Shown piece by piece: positions 53,948 through 63,074 of a stretch of 64,000 nt of DNA. A program made the position numbers and the translations under genes. Within the stretch, counting starts at the first letter, position 1. Each line of letters opens with the position of its first letter. Under the pieces are notes generated by a model, which saw nothing but the letters and a program-made list of their open reading frames with translations, ran no database searches and was not told where the DNA came from. This DNA is from Pseudomonas sp. RIT-PI-q (GTDB taxonomy: Bacteria; Pseudomonadota; Gammaproteobacteria; Pseudomonadales; Pseudomonadaceae). The stretch is taken from the NCBI RefSeq assembly GCF_001297125.1, contig NZ_LHPC01000017.1:186001-250000 (forward strand), in the 5' to 3' direction.

Positions 53948-54080
53948 TGTAGCAGCTGGCGAAGCCTGCGTTCGGCTGCGCAGCAGTCGTAAAACCTGAG
54001 CACGCGGTCTTCCTCACAAACCGCGTGCTCTGATTTCACGACTGCTGCGCAGCCGAACGCAGGCTTCGCCAGCTGCTACA
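53948..54080. repeat. Long REP-type inverted repeat (43-bp perfect arms)
   Basis: Arms 53948-53990 and 54038-54080 are exact reverse complements (left arm begins TGTAGCAGCTGGCGAAGCC). An inner pair GAGCACGCGGT / ACCGCGTGCTC lies between. The sequence differs from the GTAGGAGCGAGC-type REPs elsewhere in the window. Confidence 0.92.
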
Positions 54081-54117
54081 GGGATTGCGTTGGGTTTCGA
54101 GGAAAAAGGCCTTTCCC

Positions 54118-56244
54118 ATGCACATTAAATTCATGACGATCCAAAGCAAGATCGCCCTGCTCGCCGGCCTCTGCCTGCTGCTGGTGGTGGGTTTGCTGAT
54201 GGGGTTGTCGCTTTACCAAACCCATCAGAGCAGCCAACAAGTGGCCCAGGCCAGCAGCGCGATGCTGGTCGATGCGGCCAAGCAACACATGCAAGCCCTC
54301 GGCAACGTGCAGGCCATGCAAGTGCAACGCACCTTTATGCAGACTCACGAATACGGCCAGGGGTTGTCGCGTTACTTGCTCTACTTGAGGCAGCTGCAAC
54401 ACCAGGGCAGTCTGACCCGCCCACAACTGCGCCAGGCACTGAGCACACAGCTTCACCAGGCCCTGATCGACAAGCCCGACCTGCTCGGGCTTTATGTCAT
54501 TTTCGAACCCGACGCGCTAGACGGCGCCGACGCCGGTTTCGCCGATCAAGCCGCCCTGGGCAGCAACGAGACCGGGCGCTTTGCCCTCTACTGGGTACAA
54601 AGCCAACCCGGCGAACTGCAAGCGGTGATCGGCGACGAAGCACTGCTCGCCAACACCTCCCCCGGCCCCAGCGGCGCACCGTATAACGCCTTCTACACCT
54701 GCGCTCGCGACACGCGTCAGGCCTGTGTGCTGGAACCGTATTTCGACGAGGCCTCCGGTAGCCGCAAACTGGTCACCAGCATCGCGTTTCCACTGATGGA
54801 CAACGGCAACGTCATCGCCGTGGTCGGCCTAGATATCAACCTCGCCGCCCTGCAACACAACAGCGAAGCCAGCGCGCATCAACTGTTCGATGGCCATGGG
54901 CAGATCAGCATCGTCAGCCCGCGCGGGGTGATTTCTGCCAACAGTCAGGACGTCAACCGCCTCGGCCAAACGCTGGACAACGCCGAGGTGATGGACACGT
55001 TGCGCCAGGGCCAACCGAAGGTATTTGTCGACCGGCAACAAATCAACGTGCTTGAACCGCTGGCACCGATTGCCGGTGCGGCGCCGTGGGGGGTGTTGGT
55101 GGGCGTGCCGCAAGATGTGCTGCTGGCACCGGTCACCACGCTGCAAAAGGAACTCGATGCGCAAGGTGTGCAAAGCACTGCGCTGGAGCTGCTGTTGGGC
55201 GCAGGCTCCGCCCTGCTCGGTCTGCTGTTGATTTGGTACACGGCTTTTCGCATCACCCGGCCACTGCAAATACTGACTCGGGTAATGGAGGACATTTCTC
55301 TGGGCGAAGGCGATCTGACCCGGCGCCTGGAGGTGCAATCAAGGGATGAGATCGGCCAGTTGGCGACGGCCTTCAATCGCTTTGTCGAACGCATCCATCA
55401 GTCGATTCGCGAGGTGTCTTCAGCGGCGATAGGCGTGAACGAAGGGGCCAAGCGCGTGCTGTTGGCCTCCAACTCGTCGATGAGCAACTTCGATGAGCAA
55501 TCCACGCGCACCAACAGCGTGGCCGCCGCGATCAACGAGTTGGGCGCTGCTGCCCAGGAAATCGCCCACAACGCCTCCGATGCCTCACAGCAGGCCAGCG
55601 CTGCACGGCAACAGGCCGAAGACGGTCGTCAGGTGGTGGAACGGACGATTCAAGTGATGAACGAACTGTCCGGCAAAATCAGTGCGTCGTGCGTCAACAT
55701 CGAAGTGCTCAACAGCAAAACCGTGAACATCGGGCAGATCCTCGAAGTGATCAAGGGCATCTCCCAGCAAACCAACCTGCTGGCCCTTAACGCGGCGATT
55801 GAAGCCGCACGGGCGGGTGAAGCGGGCCGTGGGTTTGCGGTGGTCGCCGATGAAGTGCGCAGCCTGGCCGGACGCACCCAGGCTTCGGCGCTGGAGATCC
55901 AGCAGATGATCGAAGAGCTGCAAGTGGGCGCGCGAGACTCTGTCACGACCATGACCGAGAGCCAACAACACAGCGAGGAAAGCGTCAGCATCGCCAACCT
56001 CGCCGGCAAACGCCTGAGTAGCGTGACGCAGCGCATCGGTGAGATCGACAACGTCAACCAGTCGGTCGCTGCAGCAACCGAGGAGCAAACCTCGGTGGTT
56101 GAGGCGTTGAACGTGGACATCACGGAAATCAACATGCTGAACCAGCAAGGGGTGGACAACCTGCAATCGACGTTGCAGGCCTGTACAGAGCTGGAGCGGC
56201 AGGCTGACCGACTCAATCAGTTGGTGGGCAGTTTTCGTATCTGA
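54118..56244 (+). CDS. Methyl-accepting chemotaxis protein (periplasmic dCache-type sensor)
   Basis: A 708-residue chemoreceptor. Membrane segment 1 (about 7-30), a long periplasmic sensor of about 320 residues with Cache-type stretches ([34 protein letters not shown]), membrane segment 2 (about 355-377), HAMP, and a cytoplasmic signalling domain with the hairpin tip [20 protein letters not shown] (near 560). Length and layout resemble McpU/TlpQ-type receptors for amines, but the ligand cannot be read. Start ATG 54118 has AAGG eight bases upstream. Its position beside the aromatic degradation genes suggests chemotaxis to their substrate. Confidence 0.92.
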   Translation: MHIKFMTIQSKIALLAGLCLLLVVGLLMGLSLYQTHQSSQQVAQASSAMLVDAAKQHMQALGNVQAMQVQRTFMQTHEYGQGLSRYLLYLRQLQHQGSLTRPQLRQALSTQLHQALIDKPDLLGLYVIFEPDALDGADAGFADQAALGSNETGRFALYWVQSQPGELQAVIGDEALLANTSPGPSGAPYNAFYTCARDTRQACVLEPYFDEASGSRKLVTSIAFPLMDNGNVIAVVGLDINLAALQHNSEASAHQLFDGHGQISIVSPRGVISANSQDVNRLGQTLDNAEVMDTLRQGQPKVFVDRQQINVLEPLAPIAGAAPWGVLVGVPQDVLLAPVTTLQKELDAQGVQSTALELLLGAGSALLGLLLIWYTAFRITRPLQILTRVMEDISLGEGDLTRRLEVQSRDEIGQLATAFNRFVERIHQSIREVSSAAIGVNEGAKRVLLASNSSMSNFDEQSTRTNSVAAAINELGAAAQEIAHNASDASQQASAARQQAEDGRQVVERTIQVMNELSGKISASCVNIEVLNSKTVNIGQILEVIKGISQQTNLLALNAAIEAARAGEAGRGFAVVADEVRSLAGRTQASALEIQQMIEELQVGARDSVTTMTESQQHSEESVSIANLAGKRLSSVTQRIGEIDNVNQSVAAATEEQTSVVEALNVDITEINMLNQQGVDNLQSTLQACTELERQADRLNQLVGSFRI

Positions 56245-56269
56245 ATTTGATGTTGCCTGACCCACCGCT

Positions 56270-56389
56270 TTCGCGGGCAAGTCGGGTCGCCGCATCGCTC
56301 GCTCCTACAAGGTCATGGCGCTCACAAACATTGTGAACGACCGGAAACCTGTAGGAGCGAGCGATGCGGCGACCCGACTTGCCCGCGAA
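56270..56389. repeat. REPIN with 40-bp perfect arms
   Basis: Arms 56270-56309 and 56350-56389 are exact reverse complements; the cores combine GTAGGAGCGAGCGATGCGGC with a GCGGGCAAGTCGGGTCG extension. A small dyad TCACAA / TTGTGA sits in the loop. Confidence 0.9.
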
Positions 56390-56434
56390 GGGGCCATCAC
56401 AGGCGATCACCCATACTGCAAAACGCCACAAAAC

Positions 56435-56459
56435 CTGTGGGAGCGGGCTTGCCCGCGAA
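56435..56459. repeat. Single REP element
   Basis: CTGTGGGAGCGGGCTTGCCC followed by GCGAAG, a solitary REP 19 bases from the flavin reductase stop. Confidence 0.8.
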
Positions 56460-56477
56460 GAACGATAACGCGGTCCC

Positions 56478-56990
56478 TCAGCAATGCGCGCCCGCATGCT
56501 CGAGCCGGTGAAACAACCGGTTGAAATACACCAGGCTATCGCCCTCCCCGCGCACACCGACGTGGTCCAGCTCCACAAACATCACCGAGTGCGACCCCAC
56601 TTCCTTGCACTCGCTGATCCGCCCTTCCAGCTGCACCAGGGCATCTCGCAGCACCGGCACGCCCAGATCGCCGCCATCCCACAGGTCCCAGGCAAATCGT
56701 TCGGCCATCGGCACCTGGGTCATGCCGGCGAAGTGCCGCGCCAGTTCCTCCTGCTCGCCACACAACACGTTGACGCACAGACGGCCATTGGTGCGGAACA
56801 CATCATGGGTCGCGCTCCCTCGATTCACGCACACCAGCACGGTGGGCGGTGAGTCCGTCACCGAGCACACGGCGCTGGCGGTAATGCCGCAGCGCCCGCC
56901 CGGGCCGTTGGTGGTGATGATATTCACCGCCGCAGGCAGCTGCGCCATGGCGTTGCGAAAGTCGATTTGCTGCTGGCTCAGGTCGGCCAT
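56478..56990 (-). CDS. Flavin reductase, HpaC/IacG-like
   Basis: A 170-residue NAD(P)H:flavin reductase. RNAMAQLPAAVNIITT, CGITASAVCSVTDSPPT, CVNVLCGEQEELARHFAG and YFNRLFHRL match HpaC, the reductase of 4-hydroxyphenylacetate monooxygenase, almost motif for motif. No HpaB is present here; in iac clusters IacG belongs to this group and feeds reduced flavin to the monooxygenase IacA, so iacG is a good alternative name given the iac-like operon downstream. ATG 56990 is set by AAGGAAGGGG upstream. Confidence 0.87.
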   Translation of the reverse strand: MADLSQQQIDFRNAMAQLPAAVNIITTNGPGGRCGITASAVCSVTDSPPTVLVCVNRGSATHDVFRTNGRLCVNVLCGEQEELARHFAGMTQVPMAERFAWDLWDGGDLGVPVLRDALVQLEGRISECKEVGSHSVMFVELDHVGVRGEGDSLVYFNRLFHRLEHAGAHC

Positions 56991-57109
56991 GTCGGTGCCC
57001 CTTCCTTCAGGAGGACCGCCGTTGCGCGGCCCAAAGTGATGGAACAAGATTACGACCCGGCGGGTAACGCCACTATCCTGACGATCCCCATGCCGAGGTT
57101 GGCTTTCCG

Positions 57110-57121
57110 CTAGTCGACTAG
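57110..57121. promoter_or_regulatory. Palindrome CTAGTCGACTAG between flavin reductase and FixJ-type regulator
   Basis: A perfect 12-bp palindrome in the 258-base divergent gap, followed by a T-rich stretch. It could be the binding site of the adjacent response regulator or a promoter element. Nothing else in the gap is recognised. Confidence 0.4.
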
Positions 57122-57248
57122 GTGGTTTCTTTATCGTCACGGGCCGCCGCAGTGGGTATTCTGCTCACTGGCTCCGATGAGAGCTGATGTCTGGCGCAGC
57201 GTGCACGCGTGCGAAAACAATAATTAGAAACTCTCGTGGCAGTCCCTG

Positions 57249-57878
57249 ATGGAAATCCGCAAACCGATTGTTTACATCGTTGATGACGACAAAGACCTGC
57301 GCACCTCGCTGGCCTGGTTGCTGGAGTCGGTCAGCGTGCAAGCGCAATGCTTTGCCGGCGCTGAAGAGTTCCTCAGCCAGTACGATCCGAAGCAGCCGGC
57401 GTGCCTGGTGCTGGATGTGCGCATGCCGGAGACCAGCGGCTTTCAGCTGCAGGAAATCCTCAACCAGCGCGGCAGCACCTTGCCGACGATCTTCGTGTCC
57501 GCTCATGGCGACATTCCGATGTCCGTCACCGCGATGAAGAACGGTGCACTGGATTTCGTTGAGAAACCGTATAACCCGCAGCAAATGATCGACCGCATCC
57601 AGGCCGCGCTGAAGACGGCCGTGCATGCCCAGGCCGATCAGCAGCAGCGCCAGCACCTGCAAGGCAAACTGGCACTGCTGACCAGCCGTGAACGGGAAGT
57701 GCTGATGCTGGTGGTGGATGGCAAGGCCAGCAAGGTGATCGCCCGGGAGCTGAACATCAGCGTCAAAACCGTTGACGTGCACCGGACCAAGATCAAGGAA
57801 AAGATGGGCGTGACCAGCATCGCCATGCTGGTCCGTGAAGTGCTGCACCTGCCGGCCGATGAGCCAACACGACACTGA
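57249..57878 (+). CDS. FixJ/NarL-type response regulator, no cognate kinase nearby
   Basis: A 209-residue two-domain regulator. Receiver: acidic VDDDKD, phospho-acceptor Asp56 in LDVRMPETSG, Ser in FVSAHGD and Lys in VEKPYNP. Output: LuxR-type helix-turn-helix LTSREREVLMLV...SVKTVDVHRTKIKEKMGV. No histidine kinase gene is adjacent. FixJ-like regulators occur in aromatic clusters (StyR-type) and two-component regulators have been described in some iac clusters, so control of the neighbouring operon is possible. Confidence 0.93.
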   Translation: MEIRKPIVYIVDDDKDLRTSLAWLLESVSVQAQCFAGAEEFLSQYDPKQPACLVLDVRMPETSGFQLQEILNQRGSTLPTIFVSAHGDIPMSVTAMKNGALDFVEKPYNPQQMIDRIQAALKTAVHAQADQQQRQHLQGKLALLTSREREVLMLVVDGKASKVIARELNISVKTVDVHRTKIKEKMGVTSIAMLVREVLHLPADEPTRH

Positions 57879-57903
57879 GGCCAACACTCATTGGTAGCAA
57901 CTC

Positions 57904-58194
57904 TGCGAGGCTTTGTAGCAGCTGTCGAGCTTGCGAGGCTTTGTAGCAGCTGTCGAGCTTGCGAGGCTGCGTTCGGCTGCGCAGCAGTCGTGAAATCAGG
58001 CGACGCGGTGCATCAGTGAGCCCGATCACTCAGGTTTTACGACTGCTTCGCAGCCGAACGCAGCCTCGCAAGCTCGACAGCTGCTACAAAGCCGAATGCA
58101 GCCTTGCAAGCTCGACAGCTGCTACAAAGCCGAATGCAGCCTTGCAAGCTCGACAGCTGCTACAAAGCCGAATGCAGCCTCGACAGCTGCCACA
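57904..58194. repeat. Expanded REP-type inverted repeat with tandem units
   Basis: An inverted REP pair (left GCGTTCGGCTGCGCAGCAGTCGT, given in two parts in text as GCGTTCGGCTGC and GCAGCAGTCGT; right copy inverted from 58039) flanked by tandem expansions. On the left are two exact 28-bp units (57904-57931, 57932-57959). On the right are two exact 38-bp units (58089-58126, 58127-58164) and a shortened third. All carry the GCAGCTGTCGAGCTTGC core in one orientation or the other. It ends two bases before the FeaR-like stop. Confidence 0.9.
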
Positions 58195-58195
58195 G

Positions 58196-59116
58196 TCAGT
58201 TCTGGCTGTAGCGCTTGCGATAGGCACCCGGTGATACGCCAAAGCGCGATTTGAACGCCGATGAGAAGTAGCTGGAATCGGAGAATCCCCAGGCATAACA
58301 CAGCGCCGAAAGCTTCTGCTCAACGTGCGAGCACCGCAGGTTTTCCGCGCAGAAATCCAGGCGTCGGTGCTTGATGTATTGCGCCACCACCAGGCCGCGC
58401 TTGGAGAACATCCGGTACAGCCCACGCACCGAAATCCCCACCTCCCGGGCAATCAGCTCAGGGCACAGTTCTTCGGCGCTGAGGTGTTCGTCGATGTAGG
58501 CGATGATTTTGCGAAACTGCCGCTCATGGGCGTCCCCGCCACCGTCGCGGGCGCTGATTCCCGGCAAGAGCAGGCTGACCAGCGCATCGAGGACCGCTTC
58601 GCTTTCCTGCATGTCCAGGCCTTGGTGTTGCCGGGTATCGAGCACCAGTTTATTGGCCATCGCCGCCAGCGGCGTGTCGGCCGCGATGCGCGTGGCGCAG
58701 TTGACGGCGTTGAAGTGCGAACCGCGCTCGACCACCTGGCGCGGCAGGATCAGCGACAACTGTCGGGAATCATCGTTGTAGGTCATGTCGCTCGGGCGGC
58801 AGGCATCGATCAGCGCGATGTCGCCGGTGCCGAGTCGAGCGCGATTGTCACCCTGTTCCAGCTGCGAGCTGCCGCGCATCTGGAACACCGCGTAGTAGTG
58901 GCCGTCGCTGCTGATACTGACGTCCTTGCTGGTGCGATACAGGTGCACGTGCGCCATGTCGACGACACTGAGGTTGATCGCGCCACTTCGAAACTCCGCC
59001 AGCTCACCGTAGAAATCGGTGTCCAGCGCGCGAGCATCGAAACGCCCGCAGGCCTGGTTGACCTGGCTCAACCAATGTTCGAACGCCTCGTTGCGCACCG
59101 CCGAAGAAGTCATCAT
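58196..59116 (-). CDS. feaR: AraC-family regulator, FeaR-like
   Basis: A 306-residue AraC-type regulator with an N-terminal sensor (AraC-binding-like) and C-terminal double helix-turn-helix. Stretches such as FEHWLSQVNQACG, LLLPGISARDGGGDAHERQF, GISVRGLYRMFSKRGLVVAQ and HRRLDFCAENLR follow E. coli FeaR, the activator of phenylethylamine oxidation (tynA, feaB). It lies downstream of an iac-like dioxygenase operon and near a FeaB-like gene, so its targets may be either. A GAGG lies 10 bases upstream of the chosen ATG (59116). Confidence 0.87.
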   Translation of the reverse strand: MMTSSAVRNEAFEHWLSQVNQACGRFDARALDTDFYGELAEFRSGAINLSVVDMAHVHLYRTSKDVSISSDGHYYAVFQMRGSSQLEQGDNRARLGTGDIALIDACRPSDMTYNDDSRQLSLILPRQVVERGSHFNAVNCATRIAADTPLAAMANKLVLDTRQHQGLDMQESEAVLDALVSLLLPGISARDGGGDAHERQFRKIIAYIDEHLSAEELCPELIAREVGISVRGLYRMFSKRGLVVAQYIKHRRLDFCAENLRCSHVEQKLSALCYAWGFSDSSYFSSAFKSRFGVSPGAYRKRYSQN

Positions 59117-59269
59117 CACTGCAAAGCCTCACGCGTGTTTTATTGTTATTTTTCGACCGCTTCGTCGAGCGGTTCGGCAAATGTTCCGACCCTGGCTGTC
59201 TCCTCCTTCGACGGCCGCCGGAGCGCCATTCAACAGGCTCCGGCGTTGGCTTGCCAGCGTTCCGTGCAG

Positions 59270-60220
59270 TTAAATGTCCAATACCAGACGAGCGGAAACG
59301 GCGCGGGAAACGCAGGCGCAAATCTGCTTGTTGGCGGCCTTCTCCTTGTTCGATAAACAGTTGTCGCGGTGCTCCGGCACACCGTCCAATACCTCGACGA
59401 TGCAAGTGCCGCAGATACCCTCGCGGCACTCGGTGTCGATGTCGCAGCCATGGGCCTGCAAGACGTCGACCAGGCTGGTGTTGGCCGGCACCTGGAGCAC
59501 CACGCCGGAGCTGGCCAGCTCCACTTCGAAACTGCCAGTGGGGGCGCTATTCGCAGCCGGATCGGCCTGGAAGTGTTCGAGGTGAATGAAATCGTCAGAG
59601 CGGCTGCGCGAGGCCACTTCCACCACTTTGTTCATGAACGGTGCGGGTCCGCAGGTGTAGACGTGGGCGGCACTGCCCGCCTGGTTCAGGCACTCGCTCA
59701 ACGCGGCATCCATATCGCCCGGCTCGACGCCGTAATGGAATTGCACATGCCCGGCAAAAGTCTGCGCCAATAGCGCGGAAAATGCCGCGTACTCCGGCGA
59801 GCGCGCAAAATAATGCAGGCGCCACGGCTGGCCAGTTTCCGTCAGCCGATAGGCCATGCTCAGCAGCGGCGTCACGCCGATGCCGGCGGCGCACAGCACG
59901 TGTTCGGTGGCCGTCGGGTCGAGGCGGAACAGGTTGCGCGGCGCACCCATTTCCAGCTCCATGCCCTCTTGCACCTGCTCGTGCAGCGCAATTGAGCCAC
60001 CGCGTGATTGCGCTTCTTTCTTCACCGCCACCAGATACGCGCGGCGGTCCTGCGGCGGGCTGCACAGCGAATACTGGCGGGTCACCCCGGTCGGCCCGGT
60101 CAGGTCGACGTGGGCACCCGGTTCATAGGTGTCGAGCGGCTGGCCGTCACTGCGCACGAGGCGAAAGGAGCGGATATCCAGCGCTTCGTCGACGATCCTT
60201 TCGATCTTCACCTTCATCAT
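59270..60220 (-). CDS. iacF: Dioxygenase reductase (flavin plus [2Fe-2S]), IacF/VanB-like
   Basis: A 316-residue electron-transfer protein for a Rieske dioxygenase. Order: flavin-binding barrel (RQYSLCSPP), NAD domain (CAAGIGVTPLLSM, TCGPAPFM), then a C-terminal plant-type ferredoxin with cysteines in CREGICGTC and a later SNK-E-KA...C. This order is that of the phthalate dioxygenase reductase family. In the operon it follows the SDR with a REP array between them; the order alpha, beta, SDR, reductase is that of iacC-D-E-F. The name is inferred from synteny. Confidence 0.85.
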   Translation of the reverse strand: MMKVKIERIVDEALDIRSFRLVRSDGQPLDTYEPGAHVDLTGPTGVTRQYSLCSPPQDRRAYLVAVKKEAQSRGGSIALHEQVQEGMELEMGAPRNLFRLDPTATEHVLCAAGIGVTPLLSMAYRLTETGQPWRLHYFARSPEYAAFSALLAQTFAGHVQFHYGVEPGDMDAALSECLNQAGSAAHVYTCGPAPFMNKVVEVASRSRSDDFIHLEHFQADPAANSAPTGSFEVELASSGVVLQVPANTSLVDVLQAHGCDIDTECREGICGTCIVEVLDGVPEHRDNCLSNKEKAANKQICACVSRAVSARLVLDI

Positions 60221-60299
60221 TGCATCACCTGAAATACGGTTGTTTTTGTTGTCATGGCGCCGGTGGGCACCCTGCTTTTAACGTGGCGAACCACGCATT

Positions 60300-60455
60300 C
60301 TGTAGGAGCTGGCTTGCCAGCGAAGGCGGCCTTGAAATGTGTATCGCCGGTGAGGGCGCCTTCGCCGGCAAGCCGGCTCCTACAGGGGGTTGTTGCGGTC
60401 TTGAAATGTGTATCGCCAGTGAGGACGCCTTCGCCGGCAAGCCGGCTCCTACAGG
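60300..60455. repeat. REP cluster inside the iac-like operon, 69-bp tandem unit
   Basis: A REP at 60300 (CTGTAGGAGCTGGCTTGCCA) is followed by inverted copies ending in GCCGGCTCCTACAGGGGGTTG. The segment starting CTTGAAATGTGTATCGCC recurs at 60331 and 60400 and, degenerate, at 60469, a 69-base period. It separates iacE-like from iacF-like genes, leaving about 290 bases without coding sequence. Confidence 0.9.
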
Positions 60456-60507
60456 GGGTTGCTGAGGCCTTGAGTCATGGATCGCCAGTGAGGATGGGTA
60501 AGTCGAC

Positions 60508-61248
60508 TCAGCGCATGAACAATCCGCCGTTGATGTCCAGGCACGCGCCGGTGACCGATATAGCGTTATCGGCAATCAGCAGCAGCACGCTGTCAGCAAT
60601 AAACGTCGGATCGCCCAGCGTCCCCGCCGGGATCATTTTCAGAATCTGTTCCAGGCGCTCCGGGGCTACGGTTTCGCGCACCACCGGCAAGTCCAGCGGG
60701 CCCGGTGAAATGCTGTTGACCGTCACCCCTTGCGGCGCCAATTCCCGGGCGAACACTTTGGTCAGCGTCGCCACACCGCCCTTGGCCGCCGCGTAATGCG
60801 CGCCTGTGGCCGTGCCACCGTTCTGCCCGGCGAGGGAGGCGATGTTGACGATCCGGCCAAAACCGCGCTCGGCAAAGTGCGCGCCGAACACCTGGCACGC
60901 GACAAAGGTGCCGCGCAGGTTAATCGCCATCGACTCATCGAACTCCTCCGGGGTGATGTCCATCAGCGCCGCGACTTTCGACACACCGGCGTTGTTCACC
61001 AGAATGTCGGTGCCGCCCCAACGCTCGGCGAGCACATCACGGGCCCGCACGAAATCGGCTTTGTTGCGCACATCCAGCTCAATGGCAACGGCACTCGCAC
61101 CGCTACTATCAAGCTCCAACGCCAGACGTTGCACACCGTCGAGGCGCACATCCGCCAGGCCGACGCGATAACCCGCAGCATGCAAACGGCGAGCAATGCA
61201 TTCGCCAAGACCGCGCGACGCGCCGGTCACCAGGGCTACTCGGTTCAT
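60508..61248 (-). CDS. iacE: SDR family dehydrogenase, IacE-like (cis-diol or hydroxyindole intermediate)
   Basis: A 246-residue classical SDR: TGASRGLGE, LVNNAGVSK, and YAAAKGG with Ser in NIASLAG. The N-terminus at ATG 61248 has GAGG nine bases upstream; a GTG at 61263 overlaps the beta-subunit stop and is the alternative. It lies directly behind the dioxygenase beta gene, as iacE does after iacD. It may dehydrogenate the dioxygenase product. Substrate by synteny only. Confidence 0.83.
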   Translation of the reverse strand: MNRVALVTGASRGLGECIARRLHAAGYRVGLADVRLDGVQRLALELDSSGASAVAIELDVRNKADFVRARDVLAERWGGTDILVNNAGVSKVAALMDITPEEFDESMAINLRGTFVACQVFGAHFAERGFGRIVNIASLAGQNGGTATGAHYAAAKGGVATLTKVFARELAPQGVTVNSISPGPLDLPVVRETVAPERLEQILKMIPAGTLGDPTFIADSVLLLIADNAISVTGACLDINGGLFMR

Positions 61249-61259
61249 GGTGTTGGCCC

Positions 61260-61760
61260 TCACAGCAGGAAGCCGAGCGCACTGAGGCTGTCGGTGGAAT
61301 TGATCAGGCGCACGACCTTGCGTTCCAGGGTCGCGACACCGTCGGTGAAGCGAATGCGGTGGTTCAAGTCGGCCACGAACGGCGTGTGCACCCCGCGCTT
61401 GTAGGCGTACAGCAACTGCGCGGAATTGACTTCAACAAGGTCCCCCGCCGCTTCCACCAAGCGAAAACGCGAGACGCTGCGCACGGTTTTCGCCGCGTCC
61501 ACCGCCGACGGCGAGTAGCCGGCGGTCAGGCGTTCAATGCGCAAATCACGCATGCGTGCATCGTCATAGGCGTAGTTGAGCGTGGCTTCGAAGTCCTCGG
61601 TGTCCGGATCGATCGGCACGATGTAGCGGCCGTTCTCACTCCACAAGGTCGCCCATTCGGCGTAGTGCTTGTGATCGAGCAATTCGGCTTCACGCCAGAT
61701 GAATTCGATGGCCTGGGCCAATGGGCCGGAAAAACCGTTCAGGGTGTCGTGATTGCTCAT
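61260..61760 (-). CDS. iacD: Aromatic-ring-hydroxylating dioxygenase beta subunit, IacD-like
   Basis: A 166-residue small subunit with the cystatin-like fold of BenB/IacD-type beta chains: FIWREAELLDHKHYAEW near the start, RYIVPID, and a closing LERKVVRLINSTDS strand. ATG 61760 overlaps the alpha stop (ATGA). It has no catalytic role but builds the alpha3-beta3 hexamer. Length matches small dioxygenase subunits (155-190). Confidence 0.88.
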   Translation of the reverse strand: MSNHDTLNGFSGPLAQAIEFIWREAELLDHKHYAEWATLWSENGRYIVPIDPDTEDFEATLNYAYDDARMRDLRIERLTAGYSPSAVDAAKTVRSVSRFRLVEAAGDLVEVNSAQLLYAYKRGVHTPFVADLNHRIRFTDGVATLERKVVRLINSTDSLSALGFLL

Positions 61761-63040
61761 TGGCTCATCATCCTTTTCCACATGTCATAGGCACCGCGCA
61801 TGCCGCCCTCGTCGGTGGCGTGGGAGACCTTGTCGCCGTTTTCGGCGGTGATTTCGCGATTGAGGCCGCGATTGACCAGGATTGGCGCATCGACGCCGGC
61901 ATACGAACCCCGCTGCACGCGGTCCCAGGCTTCGGCATCGTCAGGGCTGCCGAAACCGAACGGGCCCTGGAAGTGTTCGTGAATGCGCATGCGTTCGCGG
62001 TTGGCGATGTCCGGGCCGCCGTCCATGCCGAGGGCGACATGACGGATCTCGGTTTCTGTCACCGACACCGGACGCAGCACGCGGAAGAACGACATCGACA
62101 TCGCCACGTTGGGGAACAGATTGAGGTTGAACCCGGCACCGTGCAGCGAGCGCACGATGCGCCGGACCTGTGCCGGCGCCATGGTCTTCGACAATTCTTC
62201 AGTCACATGCGCGAAGCGTTCCTGCAACTGCTCGGTGCCGTCGTCGTGATCGAGATCGACGTGTTCCGGCACCATCACCATCACGCTGTGGCCGTTGCCC
62301 AAAGCATGGGTGACGGCGTGTTCGTCGGTCATGAACGAGAGCATTTCCGAGGTTTCTGCGTCCACCGACGACATGAACGACTTGTGCACGATCGGGAAGT
62401 GATAACCGTCGGTGGTGTTTTCCAGCTGGATCTTCCAGTTGCCCTTGAAGCTGAACTTGTGTTCGCCCTGGGTCTTGATCGGGTAGCCGGCGCCCTGCTT
62501 CATGAACAGGTCCATCCAGTGTTTTGCACCGCCGAGGAAATCTTCCAGCGGTTCGATCTCGTCGTTGTAACTGGCGAAGACCATGCCGGCGTAGCTTTCG
62601 ACCCGCAGGCTGGTGAGCGGCAGTTCGGACTTTTCCAGGATGCCTTCGTAGCCGTCCGGGTAAGGCAGCGCGCGCAGCTTGCCATCCAGGCCGTACGACC
62701 AACTGTGATACGGGCAGGTGAAACCAGTGGCGTTGCCTTTGTGTTTTTCGCAGACGGTGGCGCCACGGTGCCGGCAGCGGTTTTCCAGGACATTGATCTG
62801 GCCCTTCTTGTCACGCACCACAATCACCGGGCGACGGCCGATGGTCGCGGTCTTGAAGTCGCCGCTGTTGCGCACTTCGCTTTCGTGGGCGACCCACACC
62901 CAGGTGCGGTAGAAAATCTTTTCCAGTTCGGCTTCGAACAGCGCCGGGTCGTTGTACAGCGAGACGTCGACGCGGTCGTGCTTGACCAGTTCGTCCGGGC
63001 TTTTCGACGTTGCGATCAGCCGGTATTCATGAGTGCTCAT
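61757..63040 (-). CDS. iacC: Rieske dioxygenase alpha subunit, IacC-like
   Basis: A 427-residue catalytic subunit of an aromatic-ring-hydroxylating oxygenase. The Rieske centre is complete: Cys89-x-His91 and Cys109-x2-His112. The mononuclear iron site has His214 and His219 in DGYHFPIVH, with the expected late Asp in the DDAEAWD region. Sequence type is benzoate/anthranilate-like, and with amidase upstream and beta, SDR and reductase downstream it best fits IacC of the indole-3-acetate pathway (by memory of the iac gene order). GAGGAG lies six bases before the start. Confidence 0.88.
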   Translation of the reverse strand: MSTHEYRLIATSKSPDELVKHDRVDVSLYNDPALFEAELEKIFYRTWVWVAHESEVRNSGDFKTATIGRRPVIVVRDKKGQINVLENRCRHRGATVCEKHKGNATGFTCPYHSWSYGLDGKLRALPYPDGYEGILEKSELPLTSLRVESYAGMVFASYNDEIEPLEDFLGGAKHWMDLFMKQGAGYPIKTQGEHKFSFKGNWKIQLENTTDGYHFPIVHKSFMSSVDAETSEMLSFMTDEHAVTHALGNGHSVMVMVPEHVDLDHDDGTEQLQERFAHVTEELSKTMAPAQVRRIVRSLHGAGFNLNLFPNVAMSMSFFRVLRPVSVTETEIRHVALGMDGGPDIANRERMRIHEHFQGPFGFGSPDDAEAWDRVQRGSYAGVDAPILVNRGLNREITAENGDKVSHATDEGGMRGAYDMWKRMMSQ

Positions 63041-63074
63041 GCGGTTCTCCTCATGGCTTTTTTATGACTTGTTT

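Noticed and set aside
57904..58194. Possible CRISPR array (regular repeats of 28 and 38 bases)
   Set aside because: The units are back-to-back without spacers, derive from one REP palindrome and exist in inverted form; no cas genes are present.
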